Assembly: GCF_016888335.1 (NCBI RefSeq)
Contig: NZ_JAFEJG010000004.1
Coordinates: forward strand, 1,798,001-1,862,000
DNA length: 64,000 nt
DNA from: Janibacter endophyticus
GTDB taxonomy: Bacteria > Actinomycetota > Actinomycetes > Actinomycetales > Dermatophilaceae
Direction: 5' to 3'
In this document: one piece after another, positions 33,641-41,721 of the stretch
How positions within the stretch are numbered: position 1 is the stretch's first letter
How the letters are laid out: each line of letters opens with the position of its first letter
The notes under the pieces: generated by a model
The model's database searches: none
What the model was told of the DNA's origin: nothing
The model's input: the letters and a program-made list of their open reading frames with translations, nothing else
Position numbers and translations under genes: made by a program

Positions 33641-34738
33641 CCCGACGACCAGGTTGCCCCCTTCGATGCCGTCCTTGTCCACTCCTTCGGCGGGCCCGAG
33701 GGACCCGACGAGGTCCTGCCCTTCCTGCGGCGGGTGACCGGCGGCAAGGGGATCCCCGACGAGCGGCTCCGTGAGGTGGGGCAGCACTACGAGCTCTTCG
33801 GCGGGCGGTCGCCGATCAACGACCTGGGTCGCGCTCTCGTCGGGGCGCTCACCGCCGAGCTGCGCTCGCGGGGCAGCGAGGTACCGGTCGTCCTCGGCAA
33901 CCGGCACAGCGACCCCTTCGTCGCCGACGTCCTCGAGGAGCTCGCCGAGGGCGGGGCCCGGCGGGTCCTCGTCGTGCGCACGAGCGCCTGGCGTTCCTAC
34001 AGCTCCTGCCGTGCCTACCGCGAGGACCTCGCGGCGGCGCTCGCCGACCGCGACCTGGCCGACCGGCTCGAGGTGGCGCTCGTGCGCCCCTACGCGGAGC
34101 ACCCCGGCTTCGCCGCGACGAACGCCGAGCTCGTCGTCGCTGCCCTGCGCGAGGCCCACGAGAGCGACCCGGACCCGGCGCTGCTCTTCGTCACCCACTC
34201 GATCCCGGAGGCGATGGACCTCACCTCCGGCCCGGGCGACGGCGAGGAGCGGGCCTACTCGCGCGGTCACGTGGCGCTGGCCGCCGCGATCTGCGAGGAG
34301 GCCGGCCGGCGGCTGGGCCGCGAGGTCGACGGCGAGCTCGTCTTCTGCAGCCGGTCGGGGCCGCCCTCGGTGCCGTGGCTCGAGCCGGACGTCGACGACC
34401 GGATCCGTGAGCTCGCGGGCGAAGGGGTCCGGAGCGTGGTCGTCGCGCCGATCGGCTTCGTCAGCGACCACATGGAGGTCATCTACGACCTCGACACCCA
34501 GGCGGCCGAGACGGCCCGGGAGTGCGGGATACGGATGATCCGCGTGCCCACTGCCGGCAGCGCTCCCGCCTTCGTCACCGGTCTGGCCGACCTCCTCGCG
34601 GAGCGGGCGGCCGAGCACCGGGGTGACCCGGTGACCCCCGAGACGTGGGGCGGTCTGACGGCCAGCCCGAGCATCTGTCCTTCCGGGTGCTGCCCGAACC
34701 TGCGCGACCCGCGGCCGGCGGTCGGCGAGCGGAGGTGA
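33638..34738 (+). CDS. cpfC: Coproporphyrin ferrochelatase with C-terminal Fe-S motif
   Basis: 366 aa. It inserts Fe(II) into coproporphyrin III (or protoporphyrin IX in other lineages). Family motifs: VLVHSFGGPEGPDEVLPFL, QHYELFGGRSPIN, FVTHSIPEAM (metal-site His), FCSRSGPP and the C-terminal VVVAPIGFVSDHMEVIYDLD. The actinobacterial [2Fe-2S] signature is the Cys cluster CPSGCCPN near the end, together with the upstream Cys in the core. In this genome cgoX and chdC are present 26 kb away, so the coproporphyrin route is the likely one. The stop codon overlaps the inositol monophosphatase GTG. Confidence 0.93.
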   Translation: MPDDQVAPFDAVLVHSFGGPEGPDEVLPFLRRVTGGKGIPDERLREVGQHYELFGGRSPINDLGRALVGALTAELRSRGSEVPVVLGNRHSDPFVADVLEELAEGGARRVLVVRTSAWRSYSSCRAYREDLAAALADRDLADRLEVALVRPYAEHPGFAATNAELVVAALREAHESDPDPALLFVTHSIPEAMDLTSGPGDGEERAYSRGHVALAAAICEEAGRRLGREVDGELVFCSRSGPPSVPWLEPDVDDRIRELAGEGVRSVVVAPIGFVSDHMEVIYDLDTQAAETARECGIRMIRVPTAGSAPAFVTGLADLLAERAAEHRGDPVTPETWGGLTASPSICPSGCCPNLRDPRPAVGERR

Positions 34739-35598
34739 CCCGCGCGCTGCCGCTGCCGGAGGGGGTCGCCCCTCTCGAGCTGCTCGCCATCGCGCGGACC
34801 GTCGCCCTCGAGGCGGCGGCGCTCATCGTCGACGAGCGGCCCGGCGACCTCGGGGTCGCCGAGACGAAGTCGAGCCGCACCGACGTCGTCACCGTCATGG
34901 ACCAGGCCAGCCAGGACCTCCTGAGCCGCCGCATCGCCGAGCTGCGCCCCGACGACGGCTTCGCGGGGGAGGAGCGGGGTGGCCGTCCCGGCAGCACCGG
35001 CATCACCTGGGTCGTCGACCCCATCGACGGCACGGTCAACTACCTCTACGGGCTCGCGGCGTACGCCGTCTCGGTCGCGGCCGTCGTCGGTGACCCTGGC
35101 CGGCCCGGCGCGTGGCGCCCGGTCGCCGGGGTCGTCGTCAACCCGGTGAGCGGCGAAATCTTCGCGGCGGCGGCCGGTCACGGGGCCACCCGGGGCGAAG
35201 GGGGGATCGCGCGGCCTCTGCGCGTCGCCGGTGCCGGGTCGCTGGACCTCGCGCTGTGCGCCACCGGCTTCGGCTACGGCGCCCGTCGCCGGGCCTGGCA
35301 GGGCGCGGTCCTCGCCGAGGTCCTGCCGCAGGTGCGCGACATCCGCCGGCTGGGCAGCGCCGCCCTCGACCTCTGCCGGGTCGCCGACGGCACGGTCGAC
35401 GCGTACTACGAGCGGGGGCTCAACCCGTGGGACCTCGCGGCCGGGTGGCTCGTCGCGACCGAGGCCGGTGCTCTCGTCACCGACCTCGCCGGCGACGACC
35501 CCGACGAGAGCATGCTCGTCGCGGGCGGCCCGAGGGTGCACGGCGAGCTCCGGGCCGCCCTGACGCGGGCCGTGGACGGCGTCGGTCCGGAGGACTGA
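34735..35598 (+). CDS. Inositol monophosphatase family protein
   Basis: 287 aa from the GTG that overlaps the cpfC stop (GTGA). The Mg-dependent phosphatase motifs are present: GEERGG (metal Glu), WVVDPIDGTVNYLYG and NPWDLAAGWLVATEAGA. A SuhB-like inositol-1-phosphatase activity would serve inositol or phosphatidylinositol synthesis; histidinol-phosphatase or fructose-bisphosphatase activity in the same fold cannot be excluded. Position after ferrochelatase and before DUF4193 is the familiar actinobacterial order. Confidence 0.92.
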   Translation: MTRALPLPEGVAPLELLAIARTVALEAAALIVDERPGDLGVAETKSSRTDVVTVMDQASQDLLSRRIAELRPDDGFAGEERGGRPGSTGITWVVDPIDGTVNYLYGLAAYAVSVAAVVGDPGRPGAWRPVAGVVVNPVSGEIFAAAAGHGATRGEGGIARPLRVAGAGSLDLALCATGFGYGARRRAWQGAVLAEVLPQVRDIRRLGSAALDLCRVADGTVDAYYERGLNPWDLAAGWLVATEAGALVTDLAGDDPDESMLVAGGPRVHGELRAALTRAVDGVGPED

Positions 35599-35749
35599 GG
35601 GGACCCCCGATCGCCGACGGGCGAGCGGATGTGGCAATCTCACCCCTGCTGAGGCACAATCCGCCCCGCCGGGCACAAAACCATCGGTCTGGGCGTTGCA
35701 CGCCACGACCACACAGACGACGCGCGCAGAGGGGACGGACCACACCACC
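35599..35749. other. Intergenic region upstream of the DUF4193 gene
   Basis: 151 nt with promoter-like A/T-richer DNA (GCACAATCCG, GGCACAAAACC) and no ORF of note. GAGGGGAC at 35730-35737 is the likely ribosome-binding region for the ATG at 35750, at a long spacing of 12 nt. Confidence 0.4.
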
Positions 35750-36049
35750 ATGGCGACCGATTACGACGCTCCACGGAAGACCGACGACGACATCTCCGAG
35801 GACTCCATCGAGGAGCTGAAGTCGCGACGGGCCGACCAGCAGTCGAGCAACGTCGATGTCGACGAGACCGAGGCGGCCGAGGGCTTCGAGCTCCCCGGTG
35901 CCGACCTCTCCGGCGAGGAGATGTCGGTGCGGGTCCTGCCGCGCCAGGCCGACGAGTTCACGTGCACGAGCTGCTTCCTCGTCCACCACCGCAGCCAGCT
36001 CGCGAGCGAGGGCTCCGCCGGCCCCGTCTGCCGGGAGTGCGCTGCCTGA
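35750..36049 (+). CDS. DUF4193 family small zinc-ribbon protein
   Basis: 99 aa from ATG. The acidic N-terminal two-thirds ([19 protein letters not shown], then a Glu-rich stretch) leads to a C-terminal zinc-ribbon: [15 protein letters not shown] with CxxC, and VCRECAA with a second CxxC. DUF4193 is conserved throughout Actinobacteria next to dut. Its function is not established; dksA-like or RNA-polymerase-associated roles have been guessed for similar small acidic zinc proteins but nothing here proves it. The stop codon lies 2 nt before the dut start. Confidence 0.92.
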   Translation: MATDYDAPRKTDDDISEDSIEELKSRRADQQSSNVDVDETEAAEGFELPGADLSGEEMSVRVLPRQADEFTCTSCFLVHHRSQLASEGSAGPVCRECAA

Positions 36050-36051
36050 GC

Positions 36052-36543
36052 ATGGCACCTGAGCCGGCTCGTCCCGAGGTCCTCGTCCGCCGGCTGCGGC
36101 CCGAGGCCGTGCTGCCGGCCTACGCCAAGGACGGTGACGCCGGGGCTGACCTCACGGCCGTCGAGGGCGCGACCCTTGGGCCGGGGGAGCGCGCCCTCGT
36201 CCCCACCGGCCTGGCGATCGCCCTGCCGGCGGGCTGGGTCGGCCTCGTCCACCCCCGCTCCGGGCTGGCGGCCCGGCACGGCATCTCGGTCGTCAACGCG
36301 CCGGGGACCGTCGACTCCGGCTATCGCGGCGAGATCCTCGTCAACCTCGTCAACCTCGACCCGGCGGCGAGCTTCACGGTCGCGCCCGGCGACCGGATCG
36401 CCCAGCTCGTCCTCCAGGAGGTCGGCCTCGGGCAGTTCGTCGAGGCCGATTCGCTTCCGACCTCGCAGCGGGGTGAGACTGGTCATGGTTCCAGCGGAGG
36501 ATTCACCAGCGAGGAAGGTCGGACCACGGATGTTCGGTCGTAA
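36052..36543 (+). CDS. dut: dUTP diphosphatase
   Basis: 163 aa from ATG. Trimeric dUTPase motifs in order: [14 protein letters not shown] (motif 1), [14 protein letters not shown] (2), [14 protein letters not shown] (3), [12 protein letters not shown] (4) and [11 protein letters not shown] (5, the C-terminal P-loop-like tail, followed by an Arg/Thr extension). It hydrolyses dUTP to dUMP, keeping uracil out of DNA. The 3' end overlaps the next gene by 14 nt in another frame. Its place among translesion and repair genes elsewhere in the window is coincidental as far as I can see. Confidence 0.96.
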   Translation: MAPEPARPEVLVRRLRPEAVLPAYAKDGDAGADLTAVEGATLGPGERALVPTGLAIALPAGWVGLVHPRSGLAARHGISVVNAPGTVDSGYRGEILVNLVNLDPAASFTVAPGDRIAQLVLQEVGLGQFVEADSLPTSQRGETGHGSSGGFTSEEGRTTDVRS

Positions 36544-37174
36544 GAAGAAGGACGCATCTCAGGCCGAGTCGCCGGCGCCGGACGAGACCACCCCGGTCGC
36601 CGCGGACGACCCCGCGCCCGACGGTGCGGCCGCCGAGCCGGCCACCGGCCCCTTCGACGAGTCCCAGGTCGACGGCCTCGGCGGACGGATCGACCTCGGT
36701 GGCATCTGGCTGCGCCCCGTCCAGGGCATGGAGGTCCGGCTCGAGGTCGAGCAGGCCACGGAGAAGGTCTCGGCCGTCCAGGTGAGCATCGACGACGCGA
36801 CCGCCCAGCTCCAGGCCTTCGCCGCCCCTCGCACGAGCGGGATCTGGGACGAGATCCGCGGTGAGATCGCCGAGATGATCGAGACCAACCGCGGCACGGT
36901 CGAGGAGGCCACCGGCCCCTTCGGGACCGAGCTGCGGACCCGTCTGCCCCAGCCCGGCGCCGACGGCCGGACGGTCTTCGCGCCGGCGATCTTCGTCGGT
37001 GTCGACGGCCCCCGCTGGTTCCTCCGTGCCGTCTACAGCGGCCGCGCGGCGGTCGACGAGGGCGCCCGCCGGGCCCTGGACGCGGCGGTGGCCGACTCCG
37101 TCGTCGTCCGGGGCGCGGACCCGATGGCGCCTCGCGAGATGCTGCCGCTGCGGATGCCCGAGGCCGCGTCGTGA
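36530..37174 (+). CDS. DUF3710 family protein
   Basis: 214 aa from ATG with GAGGAAGG upstream. After a Lys-rich start (MFGRKKKDA) and a Pro/Ala/Asp-rich linker, the conserved core runs from about residue 45 ([20 protein letters not shown]) to LPLRMPE at the end, including [14 protein letters not shown]-like [20 protein letters not shown]. Function unknown. It sits in the conserved actinobacterial cluster dut / DUF3710 / OB-fold / DUF3159 / trkA. It begins inside the dut 3' end and its stop overlaps the following gene (GTGA). Confidence 0.92.
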   Translation: MFGRKKKDASQAESPAPDETTPVAADDPAPDGAAAEPATGPFDESQVDGLGGRIDLGGIWLRPVQGMEVRLEVEQATEKVSAVQVSIDDATAQLQAFAAPRTSGIWDEIRGEIAEMIETNRGTVEEATGPFGTELRTRLPQPGADGRTVFAPAIFVGVDGPRWFLRAVYSGRAAVDEGARRALDAAVADSVVVRGADPMAPREMLPLRMPEAAS

Positions 37175-37533
37175 GCAAGGTCCTCGACCGGCTGCGTGAC
37201 CTGCTCCGCGCCGAGGACGACATCGTCGCAGACGAGCTGCGCAGCGAGGCCACCGCGCGCGGCTGCACGGCCGTCGCGGAGGCGGTGGACCGCCAGGTCG
37301 TCACCGTCGCCGGCACGATCCGCAGCGTGACCCTGCGCCCGGAGCAGAGCGTCCCGGCCCTGGTCGCGGAGCTCTACGACGGCACGACCCCGGTCAACCT
37401 CGTCTGGCTCGGCCGTCGCGAGATCCGCGGGATCCGACCGGGGGTCTACCTGCGTGCCTCGGGCCGGCTGTGCCGCAGCACCAGGTCCGCGACGATCTAC
37501 AACCCCTCCTACGACATCGTCCCCACCGCATGA
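37171..37533 (+). CDS. OB-fold nucleic-acid-binding protein
   Basis: 120 aa from GTG at the overlap with DUF3710. After a helical N-terminus ([15 protein letters not shown]) the OB-type beta-barrel runs from QVVTVAGTIRSVTL through LVAELYDGTTPVNLVWLGRR to GIRPGVYLRASGRL, ending with IYNPSYDIV, the pattern of DUF3710-linked RecG-wedge-like proteins. Likely binds single-stranded nucleic acid. Its stop overlaps the DUF3159 ATG. Confidence 0.9.
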   Translation: MSKVLDRLRDLLRAEDDIVADELRSEATARGCTAVAEAVDRQVVTVAGTIRSVTLRPEQSVPALVAELYDGTTPVNLVWLGRREIRGIRPGVYLRASGRLCRSTRSATIYNPSYDIVPTA

Positions 37534-38255
37534 GCGCATCGCCCGTCGAGGGGGACGACGCTCTCGTCCGTCCCGCGGCACCGACCGTCGAGGCGCTGAT
37601 CCGCCGCCGGCTCTCCGACGCCCTCGGTGGCGTCCGGGGATCGCTGGAGACGACGATCCCCATGCTCGGCTTCGTCATCACCTGGACCCTGACGCAGGAC
37701 CGCACCCTTGCCCTCGGCGCGGCATGCGCCCTCGTCGCGGTGCTCCTCGTCGCCCGGCTGATCGCCGGGCAGAGCCTCCAGTACGTCATCTCCGGCATCT
37801 TCGCGGCCGCGATCGCCGCGTTCTTCGCGCTGCGCTCCGGCCGGGCCGAGGACGCCTTCCTGCCCGGCATCCTCATGAGCCTGGCCTACGGGATCGGCTC
37901 GCTCGTCTCGATCCTCGTGCGCTGGCCGCTCGTCGGCTTCCTCATCGGCGCGGCCGACCCGGCAGCGCGCGAGGGCGACCCCTTCCGCTGGCGTCGCAAC
38001 GCCGCCGCCGTGCGGGTCTGCAGCCGGCTCACCCTCGTGCTCGTCGCGATCTACGTCATCCGCGTCGGGATCATGGGTCCGCTCTACCTCACCGACAACA
38101 TCGCCGGCCTCACGGTGAGCAAGGTCGTCCTCGGGTGGCCGTTGTGGGCGGCCGCCGTCGCCGTGATGGGCACGATGCTCGTCCGTGGGCACACCCCGAT
38201 CGACCCGGACGACGAGCTGCTGCTCGACCACGTCGAGCCGGCCCGCCAGGACTGA
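37530..38255 (+). CDS. DUF3159 membrane protein
   Basis: 241 aa from ATG 37530 overlapping the OB-fold stop codon. Six hydrophobic segments are visible: about 46-56, 63-80, 85-102, 107-130, 161-180 and 195-215. The DUF3159 signature is VEALIRRRLSDALGGVRG at the N-terminus and IPMLGFVITWTLT. The C-terminal cytoplasmic tail is acidic. Transport or sensing function is unproven. It ends 25 nt before the convergent ceoC gene. Confidence 0.9.
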   Translation: MSASPVEGDDALVRPAAPTVEALIRRRLSDALGGVRGSLETTIPMLGFVITWTLTQDRTLALGAACALVAVLLVARLIAGQSLQYVISGIFAAAIAAFFALRSGRAEDAFLPGILMSLAYGIGSLVSILVRWPLVGFLIGAADPAAREGDPFRWRRNAAAVRVCSRLTLVLVAIYVIRVGIMGPLYLTDNIAGLTVSKVVLGWPLWAAAVAVMGTMLVRGHTPIDPDDELLLDHVEPARQD

Positions 38256-38280
38256 CCGGGTCACCGGCCCTCCGGCCGGG

Positions 38281-38949
38281 TCAGCCGCGCCGGCGCAGGC
38301 TCATCATCTCGGCGAGCTCGAGCTCCCGCTCCGCGATGGTGAGGAAGAGCAGCTCGTCGAGCGCCTCGAGCGCATCGTCGGCCGTGGGGCTGAGCGGTCG
38401 CGCGTCACGGATGATGCCGGTGAGCACCGTGTCCTGCGGGAAGGTGATGTCGCCGACCCGGCGCCCGACATAGGGGTTGTCCGCCGGGAGAGTGATCTCG
38501 ACCATCGTCGCGCTGCCCTGCTGGAACTCGAAGATCCGCACGAGGTCACCGACGCTCACGGCCTCCTCGACGAGCGCGGTCATGAGCCGCGGCGTCGACA
38601 CGGCGACGTCGACACCCCACGACTCGTCGAACATCCACTCGTTCTTCGGGTTGTTGACCCGGGCGACGGTCCGGGGGACGCCGAACTCGGTCTTGGCGAG
38701 CAGCGAGAGGACGAGGTTGACCTTGTCGTCACCGGTCGAGGCGACGACGACGTCGCAGTCCGCCATGCCAGCCTCCTGCAGCGAGGAGATCTCGCAGGCG
38801 TCCCCGGCCAGCCAGCTCGCCTCGGGCAGCTTGGCCACGCGGGCCTCGTCGGCGTCCTTGTCGATGAGCAGGACGTGATGGCCGTTGCCGAGGAGCTCGC
38901 GGGCGATGGAGCGACCGACGCTCCCGGCTCCGGCGATGACGACGCGCAT
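38281..38949 (-). CDS. ceoC: TrkA-family K+ uptake regulator CeoC
   Basis: 222 aa. N-terminal RCK_N Rossmann domain: MRVVIAGAGSVGRSIARELL (nucleotide loop), VLLIDKD (ribose-binding Asp) and ASTGDDKVNLVLSLLAK. C-terminal RCK_C domain from about 140: LVRIFEFQQGSATMVEITLP to the end. Such proteins gate or regulate potassium transporters in response to NAD(H), ATP or c-di-AMP. It lies 8 nt after the stop codon of ceoB, in the same operon, downstream of it. Confidence 0.92.
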   Translation of the reverse strand: MRVVIAGAGSVGRSIARELLGNGHHVLLIDKDADEARVAKLPEASWLAGDACEISSLQEAGMADCDVVVASTGDDKVNLVLSLLAKTEFGVPRTVARVNNPKNEWMFDESWGVDVAVSTPRLMTALVEEAVSVGDLVRIFEFQQGSATMVEITLPADNPYVGRRVGDITFPQDTVLTGIIRDARPLSPTADDALEALDELLFLTIAERELELAEMMSLRRRG

Positions 38950-38957
38950 TGTCAGTC

Positions 38958-39626
38958 CTATCGGTCGTGGGGCGGTGCCGCGCGGCCGAGCAGCCGCTCG
39001 ACCTCACCGACCCGGGTCCGGGCGATCGTCAGATGGAGGAGGTCCCCGTCCTGGTAGACGGTGTCGACGCCGGGGACGGTGCCCTCGCCGAGCCGGGTGA
39101 GGTAGGCGACACGGCTGCTCGTGACCGACTCGATCTCGCTGAGCCGACGGCCGATCCACGACGGGTCCGCCTGGACCTCGGCGATGACGATCGACCCGGA
39201 CGCGTCGGTGAGCTCCGGGGCGTGGCCCTGGGGGAGCAGGCGGCGGATGACCTGGTCGGCGGTCCACCGGACGGTGGCGACGGTCGGGATGCCGAGGCGC
39301 TGGTAGATCTCGGCCCGCTCGGGGTCGTAGATCCGGGCGACGACGTGCTCGACGCCGAAGGTCTCGCGAGCCACCCGGGCGGCGAGGATGTTGGAGTTGT
39401 CGCCGCTCGAGACCGCGGCGAAGGCATAGGCGTCCTCGATGCCCGCCGCGACGAGGGTGTCGCGGTCGAAGCCGACGCCCGCGACCTGCCGGCCGGCGAA
39501 CTCGGGACCGAGCCGATGGAAGGCCGTGGGGTCCTGGTCGACGATGGCCACGTCGTGCCCACCGCGCTCGAGCGAGCGGGCCAGCGAGGCGCCCACGCGA
39601 CCGCATCCCATGATGACGAAATGCAC
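38958..39626 (-). CDS. ceoB: TrkA-family K+ uptake regulator CeoB
   Basis: 222 aa from GTG 39626, chosen because TACCGT at 39633-39638 (minus strand) lies 6 nt before it, the leaderless pattern; longer in-frame starts would add Arg/Ser-rich residues. The RCK_N domain has HFVIMGCGRVGASLARSLE, VAIVDQDPTAF and AVSSGDNSNILAARVAR; an RCK_C domain (about 135-215) contains SRVAYLTRLGEGTV. It pairs with CeoC as a potassium-transport regulator. It is divergent from the KimA-like transporter gene, 88 nt away. Confidence 0.92.
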   Translation of the reverse strand: MHFVIMGCGRVGASLARSLERGGHDVAIVDQDPTAFHRLGPEFAGRQVAGVGFDRDTLVAAGIEDAYAFAAVSSGDNSNILAARVARETFGVEHVVARIYDPERAEIYQRLGIPTVATVRWTADQVIRRLLPQGHAPELTDASGSIVIAEVQADPSWIGRRLSEIESVTSSRVAYLTRLGEGTVPGVDTVYQDGDLLHLTIARTRVGEVERLLGRAAPPHDR

Positions 39627-39638
39627 GGCTCGACGGTA
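39624..39638 (-). promoter_or_regulatory. Leaderless promoter of ceoB-ceoC
   Basis: On the minus strand TACCGT (39638-39633), then 6 nt, then GTG (39626-39624). There is no Shine-Dalgarno sequence. Confidence 0.55.
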
Positions 39639-39700
39639 CACCGCGCCGGGGGTGCCGCAGGCACTCTCGCGGCAGGCACCCGCAGCCCCCTGAGCAGGCA

Positions 39701-39717
39701 TAGACTCACCGATCGTG
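39701..39717 (+). promoter_or_regulatory. Leaderless promoter of the KimA-like gene
   Basis: TAGACT at 39701-39706, then 8 nt, then GTG 39715. The ceoB promoter lies back-to-back about 60 nt away. Confidence 0.55.
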
Positions 39718-41721
39718 TCATCTGGACGACTGCTCAAGCGGGTCCTTGTCGGGCGCGCGATGCGCAGCGACAAGCTCGGTGAGACGTTGCTCCCCAAGAA
39801 GATCGCGCTGCCGGTCTTCGCGAGCGACGCGCTCTCGTCCGTGGCCTACGCACCGGACGAGATCCTGCTGACGCTCGGCATGGCCGGCGCGGCCCTCGCG
39901 ATGACCCACTCGTGGAAGGTCGCGCTCGCCGTCGCCGTGGTGATGCTCGTCATCGTCCTCAGCTACCGGCAGAACGTCCACGCCTACCCCTCCGGCGGAG
40001 GTGACTACGAGGTCGCCAACACCAACCTCGGGCCGAGGGCGGGGCTGACCGTCGCGAGCGCGCTGCTCGTCGACTACGTCCTCACGGTCGCCGTCTCGGT
40101 CTCCTCGGCGGTGCAGAACGCGGGCGCCGCCTTCACCTTCGTCCGCGGGCACGAGGCAGTCGTCGCCGTCGTCCTCGTCCTGCTCCTGACCACCATGAAC
40201 CTGCGAGGGGTGCGGGAGTCGGGCACGGCCTTCGCCCTGCCCACCTACCTCTTCATGGCCACGGTCCTCGGCATGGCGCTCATCGGCTTCGTCCGCAAGA
40301 GCACCGGCGACCTGCCGCTCGCGGAGAGCGCCGCGCTCGAGCTGCGCCCGGAGCCGGGGTACGAGGTGCTCGGGACCCTCGCGATGGTCTTCCTCCTGCT
40401 GCGGGCCTTCTCCTCGGGTGCCTCCGCCCTCACCGGTGTCGAGGCGATCAGCAACGGCGTCCCGGCCTTCCAGAAGCCCAAGAGCCGCAACGCCGCGACG
40501 ACCCTGCTCATGATGGGTCTGCTCTCGGTGACGATGCTCCTCTCGATGGTCACCCTCGCGACGTGGACGAAGGTGAAGTTCGCCGACGACCCGCACCTCC
40601 AGCTCTACCGGGACGGCGAGCCGGTCGGGGAGTCCTACGTCCAGGACACCGTCATGGGCCAGGTCGCGAAGTCCGTCTTCGACGGCTTCCACCCCGGCGT
40701 CGTGCTCGTCTCCGTCGTCACCGGCCTCATCCTCGTGCTCGCCGCGAACACGGCCTTCAACGGCTTCCCCGTCCTCGGGTCGATCCTCGCCAAGGACGGC
40801 TACCTCCCGCGGCAGCTGCACACGCGGGGCGACCGGCTGGCCTTCTCCAACGGCATCCTCATCCTCGCCGGTGCGGCGGCGCTGCTCATCCTCATCTACG
40901 ACGCCGAGGTCACCAAGCTCATCCAGCTCTACGTCGTCGGTGTCTTCGTGAGCTTCACGATCAGCCAGATCGGCATGACCCGGCACTGGAACAGGCACCT
41001 CGCGATCGAGGAGGACCCGGCCGCCCGTCGCTCGATGCAGCGCAAGCGCGTCATCACGGTCGTCGGTGCGGTGATGTCGGGGACCGTCCTCGCGGTCGTC
41101 CTCGCGACGAAGTTCCTCCACGGCGCCGGCTTCGCGGTCGCGGCCATGGTCGTCCTCTTCGCGCTCATGGTCGGCATCCACCGGCACTACCAGCGCGTGC
41201 GTGAGGAGCTCTCCGTGCGCGAGGGAGACACGAAGCAGCAGCTGCTGCCCTCACGCGTGCACGCCATCGTCCTCGTCAGCACCATCCACAAGCCGACCCT
41301 GCGGGCGCTCGCGTACGCGCAGGCGACGCGCCCCTCGGTGCTCGAGGCCGTGACGGTCGACGTCGAGCCCGAGGACACCTCGCGCCTCCAGGCCGAGTGG
41401 GTCCGGCGCGGGATCCCGGTGCCGCTCAAGGCGCTCGACTCGCCCTACCGCGAGATCACCCGCCCGGTCGTCGACTACGTGAAGTCGATCCGCTCGGGCA
41501 ACCCTCGCGACCTCGTCGTCGTCTACATCCCGCAGTACGTCCTGGGACACTGGTGGGAGCAGATCTTGCACAACCAGAGCGCCCTGCGGCTGCGGGCGCG
41601 GCTCATCCTCACCCCAGGAGTCATGATCAGCTCGGTGCCGTGGCAGCTCGCCAGCTCGGAGGGCCTCGAGGAGCGGATGGACGGCCCGGCCGCGGGCGAC
41701 GTCCGCCGGGGCGAGCTGTGA
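39715..41721 (+). CDS. APC/KUP-type potassium transporter, KimA-like
   Basis: 668 aa. After LPKKIALPVFASDALSSVAYAPDEI, a hallmark of the KimA/YdaO branch, about 12 hydrophobic segments fill residues 40-490. The C-terminal 160 residues form a cytoplasmic USP-like domain (HAIVLVSTIHKPTLRALAYA, LVVVYIPQYVLGHWW). KimA is a K+/H+ symporter in Bacillus that is inhibited by c-di-AMP. Regulators of potassium transport, ceoB and ceoC, are divergent on the other side, as with Rv2690c-Rv2692. Its stop codon overlaps the RNA methyltransferase GTG. K+ specificity is inferred from the branch and the neighbours. Confidence 0.9.
   Translation: MSSGRLLKRVLVGRAMRSDKLGETLLPKKIALPVFASDALSSVAYAPDEILLTLGMAGAALAMTHSWKVALAVAVVMLVIVLSYRQNVHAYPSGGGDYEVANTNLGPRAGLTVASALLVDYVLTVAVSVSSAVQNAGAAFTFVRGHEAVVAVVLVLLLTTMNLRGVRESGTAFALPTYLFMATVLGMALIGFVRKSTGDLPLAESAALELRPEPGYEVLGTLAMVFLLLRAFSSGASALTGVEAISNGVPAFQKPKSRNAATTLLMMGLLSVTMLLSMVTLATWTKVKFADDPHLQLYRDGEPVGESYVQDTVMGQVAKSVFDGFHPGVVLVSVVTGLILVLAANTAFNGFPVLGSILAKDGYLPRQLHTRGDRLAFSNGILILAGAAALLILIYDAEVTKLIQLYVVGVFVSFTISQIGMTRHWNRHLAIEEDPAARRSMQRKRVITVVGAVMSGTVLAVVLATKFLHGAGFAVAAMVVLFALMVGIHRHYQRVREELSVREGDTKQQLLPSRVHAIVLVSTIHKPTLRALAYAQATRPSVLEAVTVDVEPEDTSRLQAEWVRRGIPVPLKALDSPYREITRPVVDYVKSIRSGNPRDLVVVYIPQYVLGHWWEQILHNQSALRLRARLILTPGVMISSVPWQLASSEGLEERMDGPAAGDVRRGEL

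Noticed and set aside
39627-39714. c-di-AMP (ydaO) riboswitch in front of the K+ transporter
   Set aside because: The gap is only 88 nt and both genes look leaderless, so there is no room for the aptamer.
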